From positions 1-37,171 of the forward strand of contig JAATFQ010000154.1 in NCBI GenBank assembly GCA_015655115.1: DNA of 37,171 nt. The letters are read 5' to 3'. Within the stretch, counting starts at the first letter, position 1; every line of letters starts with the position of its first letter. Under the pieces are notes generated by a model. The model saw only the letters and a program-made list of their open reading frames with translations, was not told where the DNA came from and made no database searches. The stretch is from Sphingobacteriales bacterium. Its GTDB lineage: Bacteria > Bacteroidota > Bacteroidia > Sphingobacteriales > Sphingobacteriaceae. Below, one piece after another: positions 7,932-18,621 of the stretch. The position numbers were made by a program, and so were the translations under genes.

Positions 7932-8671
7932 ATGGTTTTTTCGTTAGGTAAATGCATTTTATTAAACGCGATATCCATCCATTCCTCAGGGATTTTATTC
8001 AGAGCTGTTTTCAGTTCATCAGCCCATTGCTCAGAAATACTTTCCAGGTCTTTCTTCCCATAGCGCTGCTCAATCATTCCGAAGCTATTGTTGTGATAAA
8101 GTACCACATCAATGGGGAAATCAACATCATTGGCACTTACACGAGTAGAGTCGAACGAAAGAAAGCCGGTTTTCAATGCAAGGTGCATACTCGATTCGCT
8201 GGTAAGCGTCCTGTTGAGGATAGCCTTTCCATGGCCCGAATTCCCAATTACCACAAATGGGGCTCCTTCGCCAAGCTCTACCCAGTTGCCTTCGGGGTAT
8301 AATAAAAAAAGCTTATGCTCCTCGTCGTCCTTTAACTGACCTCCAATAATGGTGTGTAAGTTAAACTTCAGTCCTGCCTGGTCCAGAGCCTCCCTGTCTT
8401 CCTTTGCTACACGCTTAATCTGGGCACCAAAAGCATTAACAGCCTTATACAGCTTATTATGCTCCGCTCCTTCATCAATCAGCTCTTTGAAATACAAAAC
8501 CGCTTTATCACGTACCGAGCGCAATCCGCTGGTCATAATAAAAAGGGAGTACTTATCTTTTTGCTGAATATACACTTTCTTTTTTTCGGTAGTATCAGAT
8601 CCGGAAGTTATCCTAGTATCCGCTATTGCAACCAGGCCTTCTTTGACCTTTATTGCTAAACAATATGTCAT
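7928..8671 (-). CDS. Anbu-type proteasome-like Ntn peptidase (20S beta-subunit homologue)
   Basis: 247 residues from the ATG at 8671. The N-terminus MTYCLAIKV places a threonine directly after the initiator Met, as needed for an N-terminal nucleophile hydrolase; counting from that Thr, Asp17 lies in the ADTR segment and lysines follow at about 29-31. GNSGHGKAIL and the C-terminal region match the bacterial ancestral beta-subunit family, which forms ring-like or helical assemblies. A longer in-frame version could begin at TTG 8704, but it would bury the Thr nucleophile and it lies upstream of a perfect promoter -7 element (8693-8700), so it is rejected. It is the first gene of a two-gene operon with the transglutaminase-like protein; the ATP-grasp and alpha-E partners common elsewhere are absent here. 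Confidence 0.88.
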   Translation of the reverse strand: MTYCLAIKVKEGLVAIADTRITSGSDTTEKKKVYIQQKDKYSLFIMTSGLRSVRDKAVLYFKELIDEGAEHNKLYKAVNAFGAQIKRVAKEDREALDQAGLKFNLHTIIGGQLKDDEEHKLFLLYPEGNWVELGEGAPFVVIGNSGHGKAILNRTLTSESSMHLALKTGFLSFDSTRVSANDVDFPIDVVLYHNNSFGMIEQRYGKKDLESISEQWADELKTALNKIPEEWMDIAFNKMHLPNEKTI

Positions 8672-8692
8672 AATAGGAGTTTTAGTAAAATT

Positions 8693-8700
8693 CAAATATA
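8693..8700 (-). promoter_or_regulatory. Promoter -7 element of the Anbu operon
   Basis: Minus strand TATATTTG matches TAnnTTTG exactly and lies 22 bases upstream of the ATG at 8671. It supports that start codon over the upstream TTG at 8704. Confidence 0.65.
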
Positions 8701-8817
8701 ACAATCGGACATTAACAACAAGCCTTATTTATTCAGATTTTAAACTTTCTTCAAAATTAACAGTCATAAGTCTAAAACCATATATTTATACGTTAAGAAC
8801 AATAAACCATATATAAA

Positions 8818-9477
8818 ATGAATAGGAAAAGCCTGCTGCTGATTACTTTATTGACAACTATCAGTATACTATCTAAATCACAGAGCATAACCAGTGCAAG
8901 TTTCAAAATTTCTGATCATGAGAAAGGAATCCGGTCGATTGAGCTGATCCTCGATAATAGCCTGATTTTGGGGTTAAACAGTAAGGGGGAAATAGAATAT
9001 ATCGATAGCAATATCGAAAAAGAAAATCTCTACTATGAAGATTATGATGCAACAATGGGCACCTCCGGCCAAAGCGATGAAAAGATAAAAATATATCGCA
9101 AGCTAAAAATCAGCTATTACAATGATTTTATAAACAAAGGCGATAATGGTAAAATAAAATCCATTGAAGGTATGTCTGTTACTTACTACAACGATTATGA
9201 CATGCACGACCCCAGGGGAGCGATCAAGTCACTCGGAAATATCAAATTCAACTATTACAATAAGTTTGACATGTTCAATGATTTCGGTGCACTCAAATCC
9301 ATCGGGCCTATTGCGTTTACCTATTATACCACATTCGACATGCACGATCCTAAAGGAAAAGTAAAGTCCATTGGCAAAGTAAATATCAGGTACTTCGATA
9401 AATTTGATTCCGCACCGCTATTTGGAAAAATAAAAAGCATAAAGGGAAATACTAAATCCCTTTATGTTACCCGGTAA
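8818..9477 (+). CDS. Secreted protein with 23-residue tandem repeats, function unknown
   Basis: 219 residues with a cleavable signal peptide (about 1-22, ending SKSQS). After a non-repetitive segment (about 23-87), the rest consists of five 23-residue units: 88-110, 111-133, 134-156, 157-179 and 180-202, with a partial sixth unit. The consensus is about G-K-[IVL]-K-S-[IL]-G-x5-[YF]-[YF]-x2-[FY]-D-M-x-D. Each unit has two short strand-like parts split by a Gly and an aromatic pair, which suggests a stack of beta hairpins. There are no cysteines or obvious catalytic residues. It is transcribed divergently from the Anbu operon and converges on the beta-galactosidase gene with only 24 bases between stops. 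I do not recognise the family. Confidence 0.85.
   Translation: MNRKSLLLITLLTTISILSKSQSITSASFKISDHEKGIRSIELILDNSLILGLNSKGEIEYIDSNIEKENLYYEDYDATMGTSGQSDEKIKIYRKLKISYYNDFINKGDNGKIKSIEGMSVTYYNDYDMHDPRGAIKSLGNIKFNYYNKFDMFNDFGALKSIGPIAFTYYTTFDMHDPKGKVKSIGKVNIRYFDKFDSAPLFGKIKSIKGNTKSLYVTR
9079..9423 (+). repeat. Coding tandem repeat, five units of 69 bp
   Basis: Five 69-bp units in frame encode the 23-residue repeats of the secreted protein. The units have diverged in DNA but keep length exactly, so selection is on the protein and slippage looks old. Confidence 0.75.
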
Positions 9478-9501
9478 ACAGGCCATAGGTTACCCCTAAA
9501 A

Positions 9502-12813
<3,312 letters not shown>

Positions 12814-12909
12814 TTACTGTTGATTGAAGCTATATGTATCAGTTGCCTCCTATATGGGTGACCACGTAACAAGGCTTAGGTTTATAAATGGCGTTAATAT
12901 TCTGATCCT

Positions 12910-12917
12910 CAAAAATA
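12910..12917 (-). promoter_or_regulatory. Possible lacZ promoter -7 element in the 328-bp spacer
   Basis: Minus strand TATTTTTG fits TAnnTTTG, about 105 bases upstream of the lacZ start. The spacer 12805-13132 also holds the palindrome TTCTGCctGCAGAA (13054-13067), about 35 bp upstream of the cold-shock -7 element. No gene is convincing here. Confidence 0.35.
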
Positions 12918-13101
12918 AATTGTTTAGCCAAGGCATGATTATATTATTTTCCCTAAATACAATGATATATTCGCTATTCAGATGATATAGTACATATCTA
13001 CTACATACGAGACAACGTCTTTCTGATACCATAACCGTAGCGTGAAAATATTTTTCTGCCTGCAGAATAAAATAAGAATATGATTATTAGATTATTAATT
13101 G

Positions 13102-13109
13102 TATATTTG
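13102..13109 (+). promoter_or_regulatory. Promoter -7 element of the cold-shock gene
   Basis: TATATTTG matches TAnnTTTG exactly, 23 bases upstream of the ATG. The leader would be only about 20 nt, too short for the long structured leaders of enteric cspA messages. Confidence 0.65.
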
Positions 13110-13132
13110 TAGAATAATTAATAAACAATATA

Positions 13133-13324
13133 ATGCAACAAGGAACAGTAAAATTTTTCAATGAGACAAAAGGTTTTGGATTTATCGTGCCAGCTAATGG
13201 TGATAGCGAAATCTTTGTTCATTCTTCAGGCTTATTAGATAACATTCGTGAGAATGATTCAGTAAGCTACGATGTCGAGCAAGGCAAAAAAGGCCTGAAT
13301 GCGATAAATGTTAAAATCAGCTAA
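13133..13324 (+). CDS. Cold-shock domain protein, CspA family
   Basis: 63 residues forming a single OB-fold that binds single-stranded RNA or DNA, acting as an RNA chaperone. RNP1 is KGFGFI (13-18) and RNP2 is IFVH (27-30), both intact; the N-terminus MQQGTVKFFNETKGFGFI is the classical family start. It is slightly short of the 65-70 residues usual elsewhere, ending NAINVKIS, which is normal for Bacteroidetes members. It has its own promoter and terminator, so it is monocistronic. Its name does not prove cold induction; many paralogues are constitutive. Confidence 0.96.
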   Translation: MQQGTVKFFNETKGFGFIVPANGDSEIFVHSSGLLDNIRENDSVSYDVEQGKKGLNAINVKIS

Positions 13325-13346
13325 TAGACTCATTTTATAAATCGTT

Positions 13347-13382
13347 AAAAGCCTCCTTCTTAACAGATGGAGGCTTTTTTAT
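13347..13382 (+). terminator. Intrinsic terminator of the cold-shock gene
   Basis: 10-bp perfect stem AAAAGCCTCC / GGAGGCTTTT (13347-13356, 13369-13378), 12-nt loop, followed by further T residues. It sits 22 bases after the stop codon. Confidence 0.92.
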
Positions 13383-13627
13383 GCGTTTATATTAAGCCAG
13401 CTCTATTCCCCAACGGAGAATTATCACACGCTATTCTGATCTAAATTCTGATATCTGATTCTCTTTTTATACTTTTATACGCTACACTATAAACATAAAA
13501 GTATGAATGAGATAAGCTCGCCTGAGGCCGCCTATATTGCGTCAGTAGATTCGAAAAGCAATAGCGATTAAATTGCTGCTCTACAATCCTGTTTTTGCAT
13601 ATCCATTAAGCTTCATTCCTGAATTAC
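13383..13627. other. Spacer with a 10-bp inverted repeat and a 22-codon frame
   Basis: ATACTTTTAT (13469-13478) and ATAAAAGTAT (13495-13504) form a perfect inverted repeat with a 16-nt spacer. A short frame follows at 13503-13571, whose ATG overlaps the right arm; it encodes 22 residues beginning MNEISSPEAAYIASV. No ribosome-binding or family evidence supports it; it may be a gene remnant. The segment ATTCTGAT also recurs nearby (about 13434-13461). Confidence 0.4.
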
Positions 13628-14701
13628 ATGAATTTCAAAAAGCAATTCCCAATATTAAATACATGCGCTTATCTTAATACCGCCAGTTCTGGAATTATAT
13701 CCAGCACCGTGCTCAACTGGCGTGTGAACCACGACCTCGATTTCTTCAATTCCGGCGGAGCATTCAGGAATAATCAAGCCACATTTTTACAGGAGATCAG
13801 ACAAACCACAGCTGATTTTTTTAAAGCTAAAGCAGACCATACCTTTCTTGTTCCTAACTTTTCTTTTGGCTTCAACACTTTCCTCCAGGGCTTATCATCC
13901 AACCACCGTTTTCTATTACTGCAGGAGGATTATCCTTCCATTAATTACGCAGTGGAGAGCCGGGGATTTGAATGCATCTACGCTAAGATCAGCGCCCGTC
14001 TGGAGGATGATATTATAGAGAAAATCATGATTTTCAAGCCTACTGTATTTGCGTTTAGCATTGTACAATATATAAGCGGCAACAAAATCAGTCTTGAATT
14101 TATTAAAAAAATCAAACAAATGTTCCCAGACTTATTGATTGTCGCTGATGGAACACAATTTTGCGGTACAGCAGCATTGGATTTTAATCAGTCTGGTTTA
14201 GATATTCTGATCGCCAGCGGATATAAATGGATGCTTGCAGGATATGGAAACGGATTTGTTTTGCTTAAAGATCAGGCAGCGGCCCTTATATACACTGACG
14301 CACAAAAAAGACCTTTTCCCACAGAACCATTTTTAAAAAACAAAACCATACTTTCTTTATTTTTTGAGCCGGGACACCTCGACACCCTTGCTTTTGGAAG
14401 TTTACAGCACTCCATTTTATATATGGAGAACCTGGGGATCAAGGCAATTGAAGCCGGTATCGGTGTATTAAGTAAGCTTGCTAAAACAGCATTTACCGAA
14501 CGTGGCTTACTGGATACCGTTGTGGTAGAAAGAAACATACATTCCTCAATATTCAGCCTGAATATAAACGACAGCCAATTTCAGAAATTACTGGAAAACA
14601 ATGTGGTTTGCCTGGCACGGGGGAAAGGTATCCGTGTAGCTTTCCACTTTTACAATACTACAGACGACCTGGATAAATTATTGGAAATTATTGACCAATA
14701 G
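13628..14701 (+). CDS. Class V aminotransferase-fold PLP enzyme
   Basis: 357 residues, cytoplasmic. The fold is that of cysteine desulfurases, kynureninases and isopenicillin N epimerase-like proteins. PLP-lysine is K200 in ASGYKWMLAGYG; the Asp that contacts the pyridine nitrogen is D174 in VADGTQFCG. The N-terminus FPILNTCAYLNTASSG is the family opening. The segment AGYGNGFVLL after the lysine is common in non-desulfurase members, and no cysteine-bearing active-site loop of the IscS type is obvious, so cysteine desulfuration is not supported. At 357 residues it is slightly shorter than the usual 370-400. It is isolated, between a cold-shock gene and an Asp-rich protein gene, and ends in a shared terminator-like hairpin. 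The substrate is unknown. Confidence 0.85.
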   Translation: MNFKKQFPILNTCAYLNTASSGIISSTVLNWRVNHDLDFFNSGGAFRNNQATFLQEIRQTTADFFKAKADHTFLVPNFSFGFNTFLQGLSSNHRFLLLQEDYPSINYAVESRGFECIYAKISARLEDDIIEKIMIFKPTVFAFSIVQYISGNKISLEFIKKIKQMFPDLLIVADGTQFCGTAALDFNQSGLDILIASGYKWMLAGYGNGFVLLKDQAAALIYTDAQKRPFPTEPFLKNKTILSLFFEPGHLDTLAFGSLQHSILYMENLGIKAIEAGIGVLSKLAKTAFTERGLLDTVVVERNIHSSIFSLNINDSQFQKLLENNVVCLARGKGIRVAFHFYNTTDDLDKLLEIIDQ

Positions 14702-14751
14702 CTACTGATAACAAAAGGTACAGACAGAACATCTGCAAACCGGCCCAATTA

Positions 14752-14792
14752 AAATACAACAGCTTTCAGATCATCCGATTGCTGTTGTATTT
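14752..14792. terminator. Hairpin between two convergent genes
   Basis: Perfect 12-bp stem AAATACAACAGC / GCTGTTGTATTT with a 17-nt loop, between the aminotransferase stop (14701) and the acidic protein stop (14871). A-rich and T-rich flanks on either side allow use on both strands, although the T-tracts are short. Confidence 0.65.
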
Positions 14793-14870
14793 AAAAGAAG
14801 AAAGGCAGGGAAGAGCATTTAACATGTCTCCACCAAGGCTCATAAATACTGAAATCCCCTGGTCATCCCC

Positions 14871-15245
14871 TTAAAAGTCGTCATCATCGAGATCGTCATC
14901 ATCAAGATCCTCATCCACAATGCTCAGATCATCATCAATATCAAAAGGCTCATCAGGATCTTCATCATCAATAAGATCATCATCAATTAAATCATCATCC
15001 AGATCTTCATCATCCAAATCGTCGTCGTCGTCATCTGGCCCATCGTCAATGTCATTCAGCACACTTTTGATGTCAGCATCTCCAGGACGATGATCACCGG
15101 AAGTGCCGCTTTTAATTTCCAGTGCAGGTGATACTGCGAGGATTTCCCTATTATCGACAGCAGTGTCCCGGTACAAATTTCCTTCCACTGCATCTTCCAG
15201 TTCCAAATTATCGTTTCCGTAGTAGTTCTGATTTTGAGTTTCCAT
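14871..15245 (-). CDS. Asp-rich acidic protein, function unknown
   Basis: 124 residues, probably cytoplasmic because no signal peptide is seen. The first 60 residues are mixed (METQNQNYYGNDNLELEDAVEG), and the last 60 or so are nearly all Asp, Glu, Leu and Ile, with repeating blocks such as DDDLIDD and DEDLDDDD. The protein must be extremely acidic and disordered. Similar Asp-rich proteins occur in Bacteroidetes without known roles; divalent-cation binding or nucleic-acid mimicry are guesses only. A promoter -7 element (TAACTTTG) lies 38 bases upstream of the start, and a good hairpin lies downstream, so it looks like a real single gene rather than a chance frame in repetitive DNA. Confidence 0.75.
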   Translation of the reverse strand: METQNQNYYGNDNLELEDAVEGNLYRDTAVDNREILAVSPALEIKSGTSGDHRPGDADIKSVLNDIDDGPDDDDDDLDDEDLDDDLIDDDLIDDEDPDEPFDIDDDLSIVDEDLDDDDLDDDDF

Positions 15246-15282
15246 AATTGTAAAGTTTTATTAGGTATAAATTCATAACATC

Positions 15283-15290
15283 CAAAGTTA
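15283..15290 (-). promoter_or_regulatory. Promoter -7 element of the acidic protein gene
   Basis: Minus strand TAACTTTG fits TAnnTTTG exactly, with a leader of about 33 nt to the ATG at 15245. Confidence 0.5.
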
Positions 15291-15449
15291 AAATTTGGTT
15301 CTAAGAATGTTACTACAGGCACCTCAATTTAGTCAAAATCCCGGATACAAAACAATAATATCCTCATCAACCTCAAATTGGGTTATTTGCCAAGGGCAAA
15401 GGAATAAAGAAACCAGGTCAAATGAATAAAAAAATAAGTATAAATTTAA

Positions 15450-15468
15450 ATACCTTTTGGTATATTTG
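15450..15468 (+). promoter_or_regulatory. TetR operator O1 overlapping the regulator's own -7 element
   Basis: ATACC-TTTT-GGTAT (15450-15463) is a perfect dyad. Its right arm merges with TATATTTG (15461-15468), an exact promoter -7 match. The regulator's ATG is at 15473, only four bases past the -7 element. This layout implies autorepression and a leaderless or nearly leaderless message. Confidence 0.75.
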
Positions 15469-15472
15469 TCAC

Positions 15473-16075
15473 ATGGAGAGAATATACAGCAAAGCCGAGC
15501 GGACAAAATCCTTTATCATTGAAAAAACTGCGGAGATTTTCAACAAGAAAGGGTATGCAGGAACATCCTTAACCGACATGACTGAAGCGACAGGCCTAAC
15601 TAAAGGCAGTATCTATGGTAATTTTGAAAATAAAGAAGAAGTTGCACTCGCTGTTTTCGATTACAATTATGGCAGGGTGAACCAGCTGATCCAGCAGCGC
15701 ATTCAAAGAGAAGTAACCTACTACGATAAACTAATGGTATACACGAAAGTATACGACCAATTCTTAAATACTAACTTTCCTAAAGGTGGGTGTCCGATTT
15801 TAAATACCTCAATAGAAGCAGATGACACCCATGAACCCTTAAAAGACCGTGCTGCCAAGGCAGTATTAAACTGGAAAAAAAATATCCAGGCGTTGCTTTC
15901 GGCTGGTGCTGAGGCCGGAGAATTTAAGCAGGACATTGACTATGCTCAGCTCTCTTTATCGATCATTGCAATGATTGAAGGCGGAATTATGATTGCTAAG
16001 GTTACCAATAGCCAGAGTAACCTCGATAAAATAATGAAGACCGTAGAAATGTTAATTACTCAAATAAAGGTCTAA
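15473..16075 (+). CDS. TetR/AcrR-family transcriptional regulator
   Basis: 200 residues from the ATG at 15473. The N-terminal helix-turn-helix is complete: TAEIFNKKGYAGTSLTDM followed by the recognition part LTKGSIYGNFENKEEV (about 42-57). The C-terminal ligand domain contains FPKGGCPILNTSIEADD, a segment common in regulators that sense small hydrophobic compounds. A longer frame from ATG 15422 is possible, but that start lies upstream of the -7 element at 15461-15468 and would place a non-homologous basic tail before the HTH, so it is rejected. It is followed by a drug-efflux permease, and related dyads lie in front of both genes, so it most likely represses itself and the permease. Confidence 0.93.
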   Translation: MERIYSKAERTKSFIIEKTAEIFNKKGYAGTSLTDMTEATGLTKGSIYGNFENKEEVALAVFDYNYGRVNQLIQQRIQREVTYYDKLMVYTKVYDQFLNTNFPKGGCPILNTSIEADDTHEPLKDRAAKAVLNWKKNIQALLSAGAEAGEFKQDIDYAQLSLSIIAMIEGGIMIAKVTNSQSNLDKIMKTVEMLITQIKV

Positions 16076-16090
16076 AAAATTTTAAACCTA

Positions 16091-16110
16091 AATATACCAA
16101 TCAGTATATT
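16091..16110 (+). promoter_or_regulatory. TetR operator O2
   Basis: AATATACC-AATC-AGTATATT, an 8+4+8 dyad with one mismatch, 15 bases after the regulator's stop. As in O1, the right arm runs into a -7-like TATATT, so it may cover the permease promoter. Confidence 0.6.
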
Positions 16111-16220
16111 AATAACACACTCCATATAACCTTAAAATTCCCCCTCCCCGGCTTACCCCGGAATATTTGACATCTCACACGCTACAAAACAATTATAAAT
16201 ACTCTTTCATCACCACCTAA

Positions 16221-16240
16221 AATATACCATCTGGTATTAA
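16221..16240 (+). promoter_or_regulatory. TetR operator O3 adjoining the permease start
   Basis: AATATACC-ATCT-GGTATTAA holds the perfect core ATACC-N4-GGTAT. It ends two bases before the permease ATG, so a bound repressor would also block elongation or initiation there. Confidence 0.7.
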
Positions 16241-16242
16241 TC

Positions 16243-17793
16243 ATGAGCCCCTTAAAAAGAAAATTGCTTTTAATTACCGTAATTGCAGCTGCGATTATGG
16301 AACTGATAGACACCTCAATCGTAAATGTTGCACTATCCTATATGAGTGGAAACCTGGGTGCCACACTCGAAGATACCTCATGGGTAATCACTTCCTATGC
16401 CATAGCAAACGTGATTATTATACCTATGACAAGCTTTCTAACCACAAACCTGGGCCGCAGAAAATACTACATCGGGTCAATTATTTTATTTACGGTATGC
16501 TCTTTTATGTGCGGCAACTCGGCCAACATCTGGGAGCTGGTAGGATTCAGGTTTTTGCAGGGTTTAGGAGGCGGAGCATTGCTTTCCGTGTCAGCAGCAG
16601 TCGTATATGAACTGTTCCCAAAGGAGAAACAGGCAACGGCAAGTGCTTTATTTGGCATAGGCATTTTCATTGGCCCTACCATTGGTCCGACACTTGGCGG
16701 TTACATTACAGAATATTTTTCCTGGCCATGGATTTTTTACATCAATATCCCGATAGGCATAGCCGCTGCAATTTTATGCTACTTTATACTTACAGAGCCG
16801 AAATTAAAGCATAAGCCTGCAACTATTGACTGGATTGGGATCATCTTGCTCAGTATCGGTGTCGGGGCATTACAAACCGTATTGGAACGCGGTCAGACTG
16901 ATGATTGGTTTGCAGCAGGGTATATTCTGTTTCTGACAATTCTAGCCATATTCAGCCTTGGAGGGTTTGTATTCTGGGAACTCCACACTCCTCATCCGGT
17001 AGTAAACCTACGCGTACTCAAGAGTAAGTCGCTCAGCATAGCGGCAATTTTAACATTCATTACCGGCATCGGAATGTACACGTCAATATATCTTACCCCC
17101 GTTGTAGCACAACGTTTATTAGGATTTACGCCCACCCAAACAGGATTATTACTCTTGCCTGGCTCCATACTGGCTGTTCTGGCATTAATACTCTCAGGAA
17201 AGTTACTGCAGCGCGGTGTGTCGCCCGCACTGATTATTTTAATGGGCTTCCTCTGCTTTATCTATTTTAACTATTCTATGTCGGCCATTAACTTTGAAAC
17301 CTCAGCATCAGCCATCACTTTAAAATTAATTTTCAGGGCATTAGGCATGGCCCTGCTCACCGTACCATTGGGAACACTGGCGATATCATCACTCGAACCT
17401 AAGGACATGCCACAGGGCACGGCGTTAAATAACATGATGAGGCAACTGGGCGGATCTTTTGGGATCTCAATTATTAACACTTACCTGGCCAGGCGTACAG
17501 CTGCACACAGAGTAGATCTGATCAGCCATATCAATCCATATAATACAAATGCCGTAGAAAGGATAGATACTTACACCAGAATGTTTCAGCAGAAAGGCAT
17601 TAACTTCTTTGATGCTCAGCAAAAAGCGATGTTCCTGATTGAAAAGACGATAATAAAACAATCATCCATGCTAAGCTATCTTGATTCCTACTTATTGATC
17701 GGACTGTTTTTTGGTGCTTCTTTGCCTCTTTTATTACTTGTAGCCAGGAGAGACAAAAAAAGGAAAATCATTATTCCCAGCTCAGACCATTAA
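16243..17793 (+). CDS. DHA2-type MFS drug efflux permease (EmrB/QacA-like, 14 TM)
   Basis: 516 residues, inner membrane, a proton-driven multidrug exporter. Family motifs are intact: D1 LIDTSIVNVAL (21-31), motif A TTNLGRRKYY (67-76) in loop 2-3 and motif C in helix 5 (GPTIGPTLGGY). The length and the hydrophobic profile fit 14 membrane segments. EmrB-like proteins usually pair with an EmrA membrane-fusion protein and a TolC-like channel; neither is here, so it either works alone across the inner membrane or uses partners elsewhere. The TetR gene directly upstream and the operators at 16091-16110 and 16221-16240 point to ligand-induced derepression. It converges on batE with 54 bases between stops and no clear terminator. 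Confidence 0.93.
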   Translation: MSPLKRKLLLITVIAAAIMELIDTSIVNVALSYMSGNLGATLEDTSWVITSYAIANVIIIPMTSFLTTNLGRRKYYIGSIILFTVCSFMCGNSANIWELVGFRFLQGLGGGALLSVSAAVVYELFPKEKQATASALFGIGIFIGPTIGPTLGGYITEYFSWPWIFYINIPIGIAAAILCYFILTEPKLKHKPATIDWIGIILLSIGVGALQTVLERGQTDDWFAAGYILFLTILAIFSLGGFVFWELHTPHPVVNLRVLKSKSLSIAAILTFITGIGMYTSIYLTPVVAQRLLGFTPTQTGLLLLPGSILAVLALILSGKLLQRGVSPALIILMGFLCFIYFNYSMSAINFETSASAITLKLIFRALGMALLTVPLGTLAISSLEPKDMPQGTALNNMMRQLGGSFGISIINTYLARRTAAHRVDLISHINPYNTNAVERIDTYTRMFQQKGINFFDAQQKAMFLIEKTIIKQSSMLSYLDSYLLIGLFFGASLPLLLLVARRDKKRKIIIPSSDH

Positions 17794-17847
17794 TAAAAAC
17801 ATTATAAAATGATAAACAAAGAGCGCACAAATAAATAGCTGAAGAAA

Positions 17848-18621
17848 TTATATCTCCTTTAAATCTGACAGCCGCATCCAGCCTTCATTGCCATTGGCGA
17901 GTTTCACCTTTATCCAGGCATTATTTTTGTCTAAAATATCAACCTTTGCACCTTCATGAATTACGAAAAGCGAGCGTGAAGTTTCGGCAGGCTCGCTTTT
18001 CACGGTAACAGTACTGCTGAAGATAATCCCCTGATGGTGATCTTCAAAATAGCCGGCCTGCCTGTTCAATATAAAAACCGACAGTATTCCCAAGAAGAAT
18101 AAGATTACCGCAGTAAAAAACGAAGATTTCTTGATCAGCATGGCATTGGCAAAAAAGTACACCATTAAAAATGCAGAGCCAGATAACACGAAAGCCAGAC
18201 TGAGTATGGAAAGCGCATTGGCTGAAATACTTAAAATAACCGATTTAAACCAAACACTCAAAAAGAAATCTGGTACTTCTTCAATCTTATCGCTTGTTTT
18301 TGAGTTCACAAACCTGATATTAAAATTAATATCCTCATCACTTGGGGATATTTTATGTGCTTTTTCATAATAAAGCAGCGCAGATGGGATGTCGTCCAAC
18401 TTATAACTGGCGTTGCCCATATTAAAATAGACTGCTGCAGAATTATAACCCTGGCTAACAATTTTTTGATAAGTATCCAATGCCTCTTTATAGCGGGCTT
18501 TAGCATAAGCATTATTACCCTTTACAAAAAGTGCATCCTGCTGCGCATTGCCAAACGTAAGCAATGGCAGAACTATCCATAACAACAGAAACAGCGTCCG
18601 CTTTAGCCTATTAAATTTCAT
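17848..18621 (-). CDS. batE: BatE: TPR and SH3-like membrane protein, last gene of the Bat operon
   Basis: 257 residues: signal peptide (about 1-26), two TPR units (AYAKARYKEALDTYQKI; YFNMGNASYKLDDIPSALLYYEKA), two central membrane helices (about 125-185), and a C-terminal bacterial SH3 domain ending NEGWMRLSDLKEI. This TPR-TM-SH3 order is the Bacteroidetes BatE layout. SH3 domains of this type bind cell-wall or peptide ligands, so the C-terminus is presumably periplasmic. The start overlaps the batD stop by 11 bases, supporting co-translation. Bat proteins were first linked to aerotolerance in Bacteroides, but their molecular role is still not settled. Confidence 0.88.
   Translation of the reverse strand: MKFNRLKRTLFLLLWIVLPLLTFGNAQQDALFVKGNNAYAKARYKEALDTYQKIVSQGYNSAAVYFNMGNASYKLDDIPSALLYYEKAHKISPSDEDINFNIRFVNSKTSDKIEEVPDFFLSVWFKSVILSISANALSILSLAFVLSGSAFLMVYFFANAMLIKKSSFFTAVILFFLGILSVFILNRQAGYFEDHHQGIIFSSTVTVKSEPAETSRSLFVIHEGAKVDILDKNNAWIKVKLANGNEGWMRLSDLKEI

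Noticed and set aside
12850..13032. 60-codon minus-strand frame in the lacZ/cold-shock spacer
   Set aside because: No ribosome site or family resemblance; its composition looks like translated AT-rich spacer.
15422..15472. Longer N-terminus of the TetR regulator from ATG 15422
   Set aside because: The start lies upstream of the promoter -7 element and operator, and the added 17 residues do not resemble the family.
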